Positions 22,371-32,727 of a stretch of 59,798 nucleotides of DNA are shown one piece after another. The first letter of the stretch is position 1. Every line of letters begins with the position of its first letter. A program made the translations under genes and the position numbers. This stretch comes from Candidatus Pacearchaeota archaeon (GTDB lineage Archaea; Nanobdellota; Nanobdellia; Pacearchaeales; GW2011-AR1), in NCBI GenBank assembly GCA_016188825.1, contig JACPHA010000014.1, forward strand, positions 1 to 59,798, in the 5' to 3' direction. The notes under the pieces are model-generated. The model did not search any database and had not been told where the DNA came from. It was given only the letters and a program-made list of their open reading frames with translations.

Positions 22371-24547
22371 TAGAATTAAAAGATTACCAAAAACGAGCAG
22401 TTGAAAGCCTTAAATCTAAAGTGCAAAATGCTTTAAGAAGTCCTGACAGAGAGGTTGTTATTTTTCAATCTCCAACAGGAAGCGGTAAAACCATTATGGT
22501 TTCTGAGATGTTAAAACAATTAGTTAAAGATAACAAAAAGAAATATTCTTTTGTTTGGGTTAGTGTTAGGATGTTGCACGAGCAAAGCAAGGAAAAATTA
22601 GAGAAATATTACGAAGATGACAGATTAATCCAGTGTTCTTATTTTGAAGATTTAGAAGATAAACAAATTGGAGAAAATGAAATATTATTCATAAATTGGC
22701 ATAGTATAAACAAAAAAGATATTAATATTTATGTTAGAGAAAATGAACAGGACAATAATCTTAATGCGATTATTCAAAACACAAAAGAAGAAGGCAGAGA
22801 AATAGTTTTAATAATAGATGAAAGTCACCATACAGCTAGTTCAGATAAATCTAAAGAATTAATTGAAACAATTGGGCCTAAAGTAACTATTGAAGTTTCT
22901 GCTACTCCTCACTTAAAAGATAATGTTTCAGAAATAGAGAAAGTTCATTTAGCAGATGTAAAGGCTGAAGAGATGATTAAATCAGAGATTTCTGTAAACC
23001 CAGAATTTTTAGATATTAAAATTGGGGATAAAAGTTCAGATGTTTTAGTTATAGAACAAGCATTAAAGAAAAGGGAAGAATTAGAAAAATTATACAAAAA
23101 AGAAAACTCAAATATTAATCCTTTAATTTTAATTCAATTGCCAGATAGTAGAGCAAATTTAATCAGTAAAAAAGATGAAGTAATTAAAATCTTAAAAGAT
23201 AAATTTAAGATTACAGAAGAAAATGGAAAATTGGCAGTATGGCTATCTGAAGAGAAAACTGATAATCTTGCTAATATAGAAAAGCCAGATAATGAAGTAG
23301 AAGTTTTAGTTTTCAAACAAGCCATAGCTTTAGGATGGGATTGTCCAAGAGCATCAATTCTGGTTATTTTTAGAGAGTCTAAAAGTTTCACTTTTACAAT
23401 TCAAACAATAGGCAGAATTATGAGAATGCCTGAATTAAGATATTACAATGAAGAAAATTTAAACAAAGGATTTGTTTTTACAAATCTGCCAAATATAGAA
23501 ATAACTGAAGATTATGCAAAAGATTATGTTACAATTTATGAAGCTAAAAGAGATAATTCCAGATACAAAAACATAGCATTGCCTTCTATCTATCTAAAAA
23601 GACAGAGAGAAAGAACTAGACTCTCTGGAGAATTTGCTAAAATATTTATGAAAGTAGCTGAAGAAACTAATCTAAAGAAGAAAATAGTTTTAGAGCCTTC
23701 TAAAGTTGTAAGTCCTATCATTGCTGATGGCAAGATTGTAAATATTGACAAAATGGGAGAAATAGAACATAAAGGACAGATTGAAGTAAAACTTAACGAA
23801 GGAGAATTACAGCAAAGATTTGACAGGTTTATTTATGATAATTGTTCTCCTTATGCCCCTGGTGATTCAAGTGATAGAATGAAAACAGCAATTTATCAGT
23901 TTTTTAATGTAAAATTCAAGCTCCCAAAATTTGATCCAAGAGTTCAGAGGATAGTTTTAGGAAAAGAAAATGTTCAAGCGTTAGTGGATGTTATTAATGT
24001 CTCAAAAGACAAGTATAAAAAACAAGTTATTGAACAATTAAGTGAAGTAAGAGAAAGGACAGAAGAGCCAAAATGGGAAGTTCCATTAATTGACTCGTAT
24101 AAAAGCAATGCAAAGCAAGAAGCTCACCTAAAATCAATAATGAAGCCATTTTATACCAAAAAACCAAGCCAACCGGAAAAACTATTTATGGAATTATTAG
24201 ATAATTCTGAAAAAATTGAATGGTGGTATAAAAATGGTGAGGGAGAAAAGAAATATTTTGCAGTTTTGTATAAAGATGAAAATAATAAAGAGTGGGCTTT
24301 TTATGTTGATTTTATTGTTAAGTTTAAAGATGGCCAAATGGGGTTATTTGATACTAAGGGTGGAATGACAGCAAAAGATGCGGGGCCAAGAGCAGAAGGT
24401 TTACAGAAATATATTAAGAAAAATAAAGATAAGAAACTCTGGGGTGGAATTGTTATAGAGTCTAATGGAAGTTGGAGAATTAATGACAGAGAAAAATATG
24501 AATATAATCCAAACGATTTGTCAAGTTGGAAAGTTTTGGAGATTTAA
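22367..24547 (+). CDS. res: type III restriction enzyme, helicase-nuclease subunit (Res)
   Basis: 726 residues. ATP-driven translocase with motif I SPTGSGKT (35-42), motif II DESHH, motif III SATPHL, and late helicase motifs GWDCPRASIL and TIQTIGRIMRMP. The C-terminal PD-(D/E)xK nuclease is seen as YVDFIVKF followed by GLFDTKGG. It works with Mod to cut unmodified DNA. At 726 residues it is shorter than the EcoP1I type (about 970), but all motifs are present. It is followed after 4 nt by the DUF4238 gene. Confidence 0.9.
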   Translation: MIELKDYQKRAVESLKSKVQNALRSPDREVVIFQSPTGSGKTIMVSEMLKQLVKDNKKKYSFVWVSVRMLHEQSKEKLEKYYEDDRLIQCSYFEDLEDKQIGENEILFINWHSINKKDINIYVRENEQDNNLNAIIQNTKEEGREIVLIIDESHHTASSDKSKELIETIGPKVTIEVSATPHLKDNVSEIEKVHLADVKAEEMIKSEISVNPEFLDIKIGDKSSDVLVIEQALKKREELEKLYKKENSNINPLILIQLPDSRANLISKKDEVIKILKDKFKITEENGKLAVWLSEEKTDNLANIEKPDNEVEVLVFKQAIALGWDCPRASILVIFRESKSFTFTIQTIGRIMRMPELRYYNEENLNKGFVFTNLPNIEITEDYAKDYVTIYEAKRDNSRYKNIALPSIYLKRQRERTRLSGEFAKIFMKVAEETNLKKKIVLEPSKVVSPIIADGKIVNIDKMGEIEHKGQIEVKLNEGELQQRFDRFIYDNCSPYAPGDSSDRMKTAIYQFFNVKFKLPKFDPRVQRIVLGKENVQALVDVINVSKDKYKKQVIEQLSEVRERTEEPKWEVPLIDSYKSNAKQEAHLKSIMKPFYTKKPSQPEKLFMELLDNSEKIEWWYKNGEGEKKYFAVLYKDENNKEWAFYVDFIVKFKDGQMGLFDTKGGMTAKDAGPRAEGLQKYIKKNKDKKLWGGIVIESNGSWRINDREKYEYNPNDLSSWKVLEI

Positions 24548-24551
24548 TTAG

Positions 24552-25634
24552 ATGGCACAAAACAAAAACCAACATTATGTTCCACAATTTTATTTTAGAT
24601 TTTTTTCAAAAGATGGCAAGAATATAGAGATTTTTAATTTAAAGGATGGTAAGCATTACTCTGGCCCATTCAAAAATCAAAGTTCTAAGGATTATTTTTA
24701 TCATAAAGATAAAAATCTTGAAGAGGCTTTTTCTAAATTAGAAGATAGCCAGAACAGAGCATTAAAAAAATTAATTGACGAGAAAGATTTCAAAAAATTG
24801 AAACAAGAAGAATATGTAGAAATATTGCGGTTTCTAACATTTCAACGTACTAGAACAGAGAACTCTAAAATAGAAGCAAATCAGAGTACCCAAATTTTTG
24901 TAAACGAGATAATGAAGCCTTTAATGTTACAAAATAAAGAATTATCCAAATCTATATCAAAAGAGGAAATAGAAAAGTTAGATATAACATACCCAGCAGA
25001 CCATTTATTTTCAATTTCTATCGGTTTACAATCACCAATATTAATTAGTGATTTAATTCCCATAATATTAGAGAATAAAACAAACACTGATTTTATATTT
25101 AGCGATCATCCTGTAGTTTTTTATAATCTCTTCTTTTCTCAGGATGAATTTGAGTCACATATAGGTTTCCAATCTTTAGGATTACAGATTTTTTGTCCTC
25201 TTTCCGACAAGTTATGCTTATTATTATTTGATCCTTGCATATATGAAGTTGCAGGGGCTAAAAATAACACTATAGAGATTCAAGATAATGAGGACATAGA
25301 AAAAATAAATAGATTACAATTTCATAACTGCAATGATTTAATACACTATTCAGATAAAAATAAAAAAGAAGGATTAACCAATAATGCTGAAAAGTTTCTT
25401 AAAGATTATCCAAAACAAGAACAGAAAGTTAAAAAAGAAAAACTTAAAGTAATAAATAAACCAAACTCTGAGGTTTTAATGATTGGAGAGATTAACATTC
25501 ATGAATGGATAGAACTCTCTTTTATTAGGATTAAAAAAGTTAGAAATCAAAGATTAATAGACTTTCACATGAAAGAATTAGAAAAATTAAAATTAAATAA
25601 AAACACAGACAAAGATACTAATTCTTTAAACTAA
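24552..25634 (+). CDS. DUF4238 protein, third gene of the restriction operon
   Basis: 360 residues. It opens with NQHYVPQFYFRFFS, the signature of DUF4238, and contains RTRTENSK and a central SDHPVVFYN segment typical of the family. No biochemical function is established. Its start lies 4 nt after the res stop, so it is part of the restriction operon here, possibly as an accessory or second defence effector (inference). Its 3' end overlaps the convergent wHTH gene by 17 nt. Confidence 0.75.
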   Translation: MAQNKNQHYVPQFYFRFFSKDGKNIEIFNLKDGKHYSGPFKNQSSKDYFYHKDKNLEEAFSKLEDSQNRALKKLIDEKDFKKLKQEEYVEILRFLTFQRTRTENSKIEANQSTQIFVNEIMKPLMLQNKELSKSISKEEIEKLDITYPADHLFSISIGLQSPILISDLIPIILENKTNTDFIFSDHPVVFYNLFFSQDEFESHIGFQSLGLQIFCPLSDKLCLLLFDPCIYEVAGAKNNTIEIQDNEDIEKINRLQFHNCNDLIHYSDKNKKEGLTNNAEKFLKDYPKQEQKVKKEKLKVINKPNSEVLMIGEINIHEWIELSFIRIKKVRNQRLIDFHMKELEKLKLNKNTDKDTNSLN

Positions 25635-25830
25635 ACAACCTTTCAACTCTTTTAGTATCTGTTCCTTTTCTCTCTTTTACTACACCAAGAGTTTTCATAG
25701 TTTCTAATGCTTTCTCTATAGTTCTCCATTGAGATTTAGTTTTGAGAGAAAGCTGTCTAATTGACATCTCGCCTTCTTTTTCTAGTAATTTTTTCACCTC
25801 TGCGATTATATCAGTAATAGGTTTTCTCAT
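25618..25830 (-). CDS. winged helix-turn-helix regulator
   Basis: 70 residues. The sequence GEMSIRQLSLKTKSQWRTIE, then LETMKTLGVVKERKG, follows the wHTH pattern of small archaeal regulators. It is transcribed divergently from the nuclease gene at 25892, with an AT-rich intergenic region holding the two promoters, so it may control that operon. Confidence 0.6.
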   Translation of the reverse strand: MRKPITDIIAEVKKLLEKEGEMSIRQLSLKTKSQWRTIEKALETMKTLGVVKERKGTDTKRVERLFSLKN

Positions 25831-25891
25831 CTATGCACATTAATGCAGATAATCTTATAAGGCACGTTTGCATTATTATGCAAATATCAAA

Positions 25892-26350
25892 ATGATAACC
25901 AACGACTCTATGAATAAAGGCAAAGCCATAGAACATTATTTTATATCTGAATTGTTGAAAAATGATTTTGAGATTTTTGTGCCTGTTTTAGATAAAGGAA
26001 TTGATTTAATTATAAAAGATAGAGAGGGTGGGCTTGTAGAAGTTCAGGTTAAAAGCAGAGTGATAAAGCAAGGAGATGATTGTTTTACAATAAAAGATTT
26101 TTCTCCTAAAGAGAATTTTTTTATTATCTGCCACAATATTTCAAAAGACGAATATTTTTGTATGCCTTCTAAAAAGTTCTATGAAAAATCAGAGAGCTAT
26201 ATAGAGGAAAACAGGACAAAAAGAAAGTTACCTTATTCTGTTTTAGTTAAACATAAATGGTGTATCAATGATAAGGGCATGGCTTTGCTAAGAAAAGCTT
26301 TAGAGAACCCCAACAATAGAGTTAGTGGATTTTTGGAAAATGGAGATTGA
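25892..26350 (+). CDS. PD-(D/E)xK-type nuclease-like protein
   Basis: 152 residues from the ATG at 25892 (a TTG at 25868 is also in frame). The core GKAIEHYFISELL helix, then DKGIDLIIKD and VEVQVKSR, gives the D...ExK pattern of the PD-(D/E)xK fold, as in Holliday-junction resolvase-like and DUF4365-type proteins. The C-terminus is basic. It starts a run of five genes in the same direction with spacings of 1-25 nt. Whether it cuts DNA or is a structural relative is unknown. Confidence 0.65.
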   Translation: MITNDSMNKGKAIEHYFISELLKNDFEIFVPVLDKGIDLIIKDREGGLVEVQVKSRVIKQGDDCFTIKDFSPKENFFIICHNISKDEYFCMPSKKFYEKSESYIEENRTKRKLPYSVLVKHKWCINDKGMALLRKALENPNNRVSGFLENGD

Positions 26351-26351
26351 T

Positions 26352-26510
26352 ATGGAAAAAGTTGAGAAGCAAGTTAAGGAATTTCTTGGGCTGTGCGAAA
26401 GAGCTAGAAAAGGAATTAAAGAATGGGAAAGTGAAACTATAAGATTAAAGCAAGAAAATAAAGACTTAAAGGAAGAATTGGCTAGAAAAGAAATAGAAAA
26501 GCGTAAATAG
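26352..26510 (+). CDS. short coiled-coil protein
   Basis: 52 residues starting 1 nt after the nuclease stop. It is a continuous charged helix (KVEKQVKEFLGLCERARK, then RLKQENKDLKEELARKE), likely a coiled coil that dimerises. It may bridge or regulate the nuclease. No family recognised. Confidence 0.55.
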   Translation: MEKVEKQVKEFLGLCERARKGIKEWESETIRLKQENKDLKEELARKEIEKRK

Positions 26511-26531
26511 TCAATTTTTATTGGTTTTATT

Positions 26532-27449
26532 ATGAGAAACTTCTCTTTTAAAAATGTGAAAGTGGAATTAAAAAGACAATTAAATCCATCGTCACTAAAA
26601 AAGCAATTCTTAGAAACAATAAAAGGTATAAAAAAGAAAGATGTTGTGTTAATGTTAATACTTCCAATTCTTTTAACTCTTATTATGGTTTTGCCATTAA
26701 GTATGAGGAATTTATTACAACTCGATATTAAAAATCCCATATTGTGGCAATATCTCACTCAATCCTTTGTTCATAATAGCTGGAGTCATTTAAGTTCGAA
26801 TCTATTTGGATATTTTTTATATTCTTCATTATTATTAATTTGGATAAATAAATTAAAACTAAAGAAGGAATTTTATGCATTGTTTTTATTTTTAATAATA
26901 AGTCTTCCAATAGTAAGCTCTTTTATTCAGGTTAAATCATATCCGATTCTTTTAAGCTGGTTGCCCAATTTACAACACTCAGCAGGAACTTCGGGTATAG
27001 TGTCGGCATTAGCTGGATTTGTGATAATTTTTTGGGCTATGTATTTTAATAAGATAAACCAAAAAATAGTCTTTGATGTTAGAACTAGTTTATCTTGTGC
27101 CATTTTTGTTGCCCTGTTATTTGTCTTTTATTATAGCCAAGGAATTTCTTATTTAGTAATTTTTGTTTTCGGATTATTTTTAATTTTCTTATTGACTTTA
27201 ATTTTTAACATTAAAAATATATTCATTGAAATCTCAAAAGAATCTAAAAGAAATTTTCTATTTACTTTTTTGTTAATTGTAACACCAATATTATTTTTTG
27301 TTACTCCAAAAATTATATTTCCCACGTTTAATGTTATGTTTAAAAATGGAACATTTACTGATTTTTTTATGCACTATGTTGGCATTGCATATGGAATTAT
27401 AATAAGTAGTAGTTATTTTATATTCATAAATAAAAAATGGAGAGATTAA
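26532..27449 (+). CDS. rhomboid-family intramembrane serine protease
   Basis: 305 residues with about seven to eight transmembrane helices. Conserved rhomboid features: SFVHNSWSHLSSNLFGYF (about 78-95) with the two His and the Asn of the oxyanion site, the catalytic serine in AGTSGIVSALAG (Ser154), and the catalytic His in FFMHYVGIAYG near residue 284. Rhomboids cleave transmembrane segments of other proteins. In an island, next to a nuclease and two membrane proteins, its substrate may be one of those neighbours (inference). Confidence 0.8.
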   Translation: MRNFSFKNVKVELKRQLNPSSLKKQFLETIKGIKKKDVVLMLILPILLTLIMVLPLSMRNLLQLDIKNPILWQYLTQSFVHNSWSHLSSNLFGYFLYSSLLLIWINKLKLKKEFYALFLFLIISLPIVSSFIQVKSYPILLSWLPNLQHSAGTSGIVSALAGFVIIFWAMYFNKINQKIVFDVRTSLSCAIFVALLFVFYYSQGISYLVIFVFGLFLIFLLTLIFNIKNIFIEISKESKRNFLFTFLLIVTPILFFVTPKIIFPTFNVMFKNGTFTDFFMHYVGIAYGIIISSSYFIFINKKWRD

Positions 27450-27450
27450 A

Positions 27451-27768
27451 ATGTGTGATTGGGAAGAAATAAAAAAAACTCTAAACCACCTTGGAGAAGT
27501 TTTTGTTAGTAATTGGTGGAATATTCTAAGCTACTCGTTTATTTTATTATTGTCACTACCTATTATAAAATGGTTCATTCTTTCAACTTTCTATATGATT
27601 TTTAAAACACCATCGCTTTTAGAGAAGTTTGGAGAATCAACAGCTTTTAGTTTACTTCCTTGGTGGATTGATTTTTTAATTGAACCTGTAAAAACCTTAG
27701 AAATTTATATTTTGTTGATTATTTTAATGACGTGTATTTTTGCGCTTTTAAATAATAACAATACTTAA
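27451..27768 (+). CDS. hypothetical membrane protein, 105 residues
   Basis: The ATG follows the rhomboid stop by 1 nt. Two hydrophobic segments are visible (around WNILSYSFILLLSLPIIKWF and near the C-terminus). No family recognised. Its coupling to the rhomboid gene suggests a shared membrane complex or a substrate role. Confidence 0.6.
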   Translation: MCDWEEIKKTLNHLGEVFVSNWWNILSYSFILLLSLPIIKWFILSTFYMIFKTPSLLEKFGESTAFSLLPWWIDFLIEPVKTLEIYILLIILMTCIFALLNNNNT

Positions 27769-27793
27769 TAATGTTTGGCACCAATATCTTAAA

Positions 27794-28441
27794 ATGGAAA
27801 AGAAATTAGAAATAACTATTTTAATTGTTACATTAATTGTTGTTATAGCTGGAACTATTTATGCAATAAAAACTTATTACGACCAAAAAGAGTCTAGTAA
27901 CGATATTTCCAATAAACTTGATAATTTAAATAAAAATCTTGAGAAAATTGTCCCCAATCAGCCAGATATTAGAATAGAGGCATTTGCACAAAGAAATTTT
28001 ACTGGGGAAGAAATTAAGCTTTATAAAATTGCAGGTTATTTCAATTGTTTTGAAAATGATATACTTCCAATTCAAAATGAGGGGTTTTATGATAGGGTTC
28101 TTTTTTTCATAGAAAACAAAGGCAAAGCTATTAAGGATTTAAATATAGAAGTGACTTGTCCGTCGACCTCTGGAACAAATTCTGGAATTTTTGCAGTTTG
28201 CAGTACTTCAGAAGACGCAATTGTTGATAATAGCTCATTTCTTAGTTTTGATGCAAGGGTTTATGTTCCAAAGTTAGACTCTATTCTAACGCCTTCTTTT
28301 TCTTTGTTTTATCTGGGAGAAGACGATTACAAAATCTGTTCTATAACCTATGATTCTACTGATTTATCTAATGCAAAAACTCAGACAATAAATTTATCTT
28401 ATTATTTACAAAATCAAGTTCCATCATCATTATTTAGTTGA
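27794..28441 (+). CDS. single-pass membrane-anchored protein with external domain
   Basis: 215 residues. One N-terminal transmembrane helix (ITILIVTLIVVIAGTIYAI) is followed by a short coiled coil (SNDISNKLDNLNKNLEKIV) and a beta-rich domain of about 150 residues with several cysteines (YFNCF, VTCPS, FAVCSTS). The topology predicts an extracytoplasmic domain. As a single-pass protein beside a rhomboid protease it is a natural candidate substrate. No family recognised. Confidence 0.6.
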   Translation: MEKKLEITILIVTLIVVIAGTIYAIKTYYDQKESSNDISNKLDNLNKNLEKIVPNQPDIRIEAFAQRNFTGEEIKLYKIAGYFNCFENDILPIQNEGFYDRVLFFIENKGKAIKDLNIEVTCPSTSGTNSGIFAVCSTSEDAIVDNSSFLSFDARVYVPKLDSILTPSFSLFYLGEDDYKICSITYDSTDLSNAKTQTINLSYYLQNQVPSSLFS

Positions 28442-28506
28442 GAGCAATAATTATTTTAACGATCTGATGAAGAATATTTACGAGCAAATAGATGATTTTA
28501 AGCAGT

Positions 28507-29670
28507 TTAAGATTTATTTAGTATCTTTCCTCTTCCTATAGCAACATCAACCAACTCCAAAATCTTTTTCATTTGTTGCTCAATATCTGTCATTTTCTCT
28601 TTTAATAGGATGTTTTCCTTTTCTGTCTTGATAAGGCGTTTTTCTATATCTGTTTTAGTAACATCAATTAACAAATCTTCTTCGCTTATAGTGTCCTTCA
28701 TTCCAAGAAGTTCACTATAATAATGAATCTTATCACTTTTCTTCCATCCAAATCTGTATTTTAATGCTGACTCAGATTTATAGCGAGGAAGCCAATAACA
28801 ACAAGCAATATGTCTAAAGTCGTAAAGACTCATTTGTGAATATTTTGATCCTGCCTCTGTTTCCTCATCCCCGAATAATTTAACTGCTAATCTTTTCAAA
28901 TATTTATTAGCAGTAGCAGGTTGAAAAGTAAACAAATAATCATCATCTTTAAGTTCTTTTGATTTTATGTATTCTTTTAACAATTCAGAACAAATCATAA
29001 GCTTAATTCTTCTTCCGAATGTTTTGCTTATTTCATCTCTAATATTAAGCTCTTTACAATTGTTATACAAATCTCTTACTCTGACATTTAACAGCTCTCC
29101 AGGAGGCCTAATTCCTGTATCTAGAAGGAATGTAAATAAAACTCTGTATTCAAATGTAGCATTATCGCATAACTTCTTAACCTGCTCTTCAGATAAGTAA
29201 ACCCACTTCGGTTTAATTTGTTTTGTGTCTAAATCTTCTGTAATGTCTAAAATCTCATCTCCATTTTTTTTATTAACTTTCATGTGCCAATGCCAAAATG
29301 CCTTGAATATTTTACCATAAGTTTCTACTGATTGATATTGCTTATTATCTTCTCTGACTATTGTTCCATTTTTCATAGAATTAAAAAAGATTAATACCTG
29401 CTCTTCTGTTGCTTGTGTTAACTCATTAATATCAAATAATTCCTTGAATTTCTTAGAGAAGAATATCATCCTATTCTTGAGAGAATTGAGTCTAGCGTAG
29501 CTCCTACCACCTCTAACGCTGTCTATTGAGATATTAACACCATTCTCCATGTCTTTAAGGTATTTGAGAATAATATCAGAGTTAGCTTTTGAAATATCTG
29601 GAATTCTGTCTTTAACAGCCTCTTTCCAATTTTCATAAGTCTGCTTGTGTTTATATGGGTCTTTTTTCAT
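28507..29670 (-). CDS. tyrosine recombinase / integrase
   Basis: 387 residues. The catalytic set is visible: first Arg in LLDTGIRPPGELL (R188), YDFRH around 283-287 with the second Arg and His (the usual leading His is Tyr283), Trp309 in FGWKKSD, and nucleophile Tyr at 317 or 318 in IHYYSELLG. The C-terminus is a coiled coil (DIEKRLIKTEKENILLKEK). The gene starts 79 nt from the 3' end of tRNA-Glu and reads away from it, as in elements integrated into tRNA genes. Tandem ATCTGTAT repeats (about 29702-29720) upstream could be arm-binding or operator sites. Confidence 0.85.
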   Translation of the reverse strand: MKKDPYKHKQTYENWKEAVKDRIPDISKANSDIILKYLKDMENGVNISIDSVRGGRSYARLNSLKNRMIFFSKKFKELFDINELTQATEEQVLIFFNSMKNGTIVREDNKQYQSVETYGKIFKAFWHWHMKVNKKNGDEILDITEDLDTKQIKPKWVYLSEEQVKKLCDNATFEYRVLFTFLLDTGIRPPGELLNVRVRDLYNNCKELNIRDEISKTFGRRIKLMICSELLKEYIKSKELKDDDYLFTFQPATANKYLKRLAVKLFGDEETEAGSKYSQMSLYDFRHIACCYWLPRYKSESALKYRFGWKKSDKIHYYSELLGMKDTISEEDLLIDVTKTDIEKRLIKTEKENILLKEKMTDIEQQMKKILELVDVAIGRGKILNKS

Positions 29671-29748
29671 ACTATCTCTTTTTATCGAGAGCTTTTATAC
29701 AATCTGTATAAAATCTGTATGCCCACTAAACTAGACAATATGTAAGGA

Positions 29749-29891
29749 TGCCCCTGCCGGGATTTGAACCCGGGTTTCTGCCGTTCTCCAAATCAAAAGC
29801 GCCTGTCCGAAGAGGACTGAGAGTATTATCTCGACGATTTAACTCTCGGCGGTCGAGAGGGCAGTGTCCTTGGCCACTAGACTACAGGAGC
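29749..29891 (-). tRNA. tRNA-Glu(CUC) with a 70-nt intron; island attachment site
   Basis: Exons are 29891-29854 and 29783-29749. Acceptor GCTCCTG/CAGGGGC with one G-U pair, discriminator A73, anticodon stem CTGCC/GGCAG, loop CTCTCGC (anticodon CUC), T-arm CCGGG/CCCGG with TTCAAAT. The intron follows G37; helix CTCT/GGAG with bulges CGA and AAC gives a bulge-helix-bulge. The 3' end faces the integrase gene, making this the probable right attachment site. Confidence 0.93.
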
Positions 29892-29929
29892 CAACAATCT
29901 CTAGAAAAACAGTTTTAAAATGTTTTCCC

Positions 29930-30175
29930 TCAATGTCCTAAAATAAATTCTTCTAATTCTTCTTTTATCATTTCTAACCCTTGAAGTACAAACCGCATTT
30001 GTTGTTCGCTCAAATCTCTATTATCTTTTAAATAACTTTCAAACCTTTTTCTATCTTTTTCGCAATTTGCAAGATGCAGGCATACTTCTTCTGCTCTTTC
30101 ACCTCTATATTTTTCTCGTGCAATTCTTATCAAAGATCCACAATATTCCTTCGGGTCAAATTCCTCGCATCTCAT
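29930..30175 (-). CDS. hypothetical protein with Cys/His cluster
   Basis: 81 residues. It contains C..FDPKEYC near the N-terminus and VCLHLANCEKDRKRF in the middle, a C-x-H-x3-C arrangement reminiscent of small zinc-binding proteins. The C-terminus is helical and acidic. It lies 23 nt after the groEL stop on the same strand and may be the last gene of the chaperonin operon. No family recognised. Confidence 0.6.
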   Translation of the reverse strand: MRCEEFDPKEYCGSLIRIAREKYRGERAEEVCLHLANCEKDRKRFESYLKDNRDLSEQQMRFVLQGLEMIKEELEEFILGH

Positions 30176-30198
30176 TAACTTACAAGCGAATCATTTAT

Positions 30199-32261
<2,063 letters not shown>

Positions 32262-32262
32262 T

Positions 32263-32553
32263 TTAGTTAAAACCTCCACGATTATCTTCTATCCTCGCTA
32301 AAATATCTTTATAATCAACTATTAAATGCTTCTCTCCGTTAATTTCAAATTCTTCAGAACTATAACCCCCGTAAATCACTTTGTCTCCTTTTTTTAATGG
32401 CATCGGTTTTCCAAATTTCAAAATTCCGACCTCTACAATCTCTCCATGTTTTTTCTCTTCCGTTGACTTTGGAAGGTATATCCCAGATTTTGTCTTTTCC
32501 TCTGCCTTTATCGGTTTCAAAACCACGCGTTCTCCTAAAGGTATAAGTTTCAT
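32263..32553 (-). CDS. groES: GroES co-chaperonin (Hsp10)
   Basis: 96 residues. The core PLGERVVLKPIKAEEKTKSG includes the start of the mobile loop that binds GroEL, followed by GIYLPKSTEEKKHGEIVEVG and GDKVIYGGYSSEEFEINGEK, the usual Cpn10 pattern. It is the first gene of the operon groES - hypothetical - groEL. Confidence 0.95.
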   Translation of the reverse strand: MKLIPLGERVVLKPIKAEEKTKSGIYLPKSTEEKKHGEIVEVGILKFGKPMPLKKGDKVIYGGYSSEEFEINGEKHLIVDYKDILARIEDNRGGFN

Positions 32554-32663
32554 CTTGTCGTAATTTCTAATTTAATTTTTAAGCTAAAAATTTACGCTAA
32601 TCGAGATTTATAAAGTTTTCTTTTCTGAAAAATATAAATTTTTTTCCAATTCTTGAGCACACC

Positions 32664-32724
32664 CAAGAATTTAATTTTCAGAATTCTTGGTGTCCAAAAG
32701 TCCAAACACACACAAGGACTTTTT
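32664..32724 (-). terminator. dispersed terminator-like double hairpin, copy T2
   Basis: CAAGAATT/AATTCTTG and AAAAGTCC/GGACTTTT form two stems; the second loop holds AAACACACACAA. It lies directly after the stop of the P-type ATPase gene. The 61-bp sequence recurs at 59663-59723 with one mismatch, in the same orientation relative to the gene it follows. Confidence 0.65.
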
Positions 32725-32727
32725 TAT

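Larger units (their letters stand above)
17617..29783. mobile_element. integrated plasmid-like island at tRNA-Glu
   Basis: About 12 kb lying between the DUF457 gene and the 3' end of tRNA-Glu(CUC). It carries a tyrosine integrase next to the tRNA 3' end, a rolling-circle Rep gene with hairpins, small DNA-binding proteins, a type III restriction-modification operon, and a cluster of nuclease and membrane proteins. This gene set is that of an integrated rolling-circle plasmid. The right border is well supported by the integrase and tRNA arrangement; the left border is estimated from gene content and a weak att match. Confidence 0.65.

Noticed and set aside
29926-29937. CCCTCAAT next to the tRNA-Glu gene, like the family 3 right flank
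   Set aside because: No TAGTG and no matching hairpin are nearby, and part of it is the end of a coding sequence. It is taken as chance.
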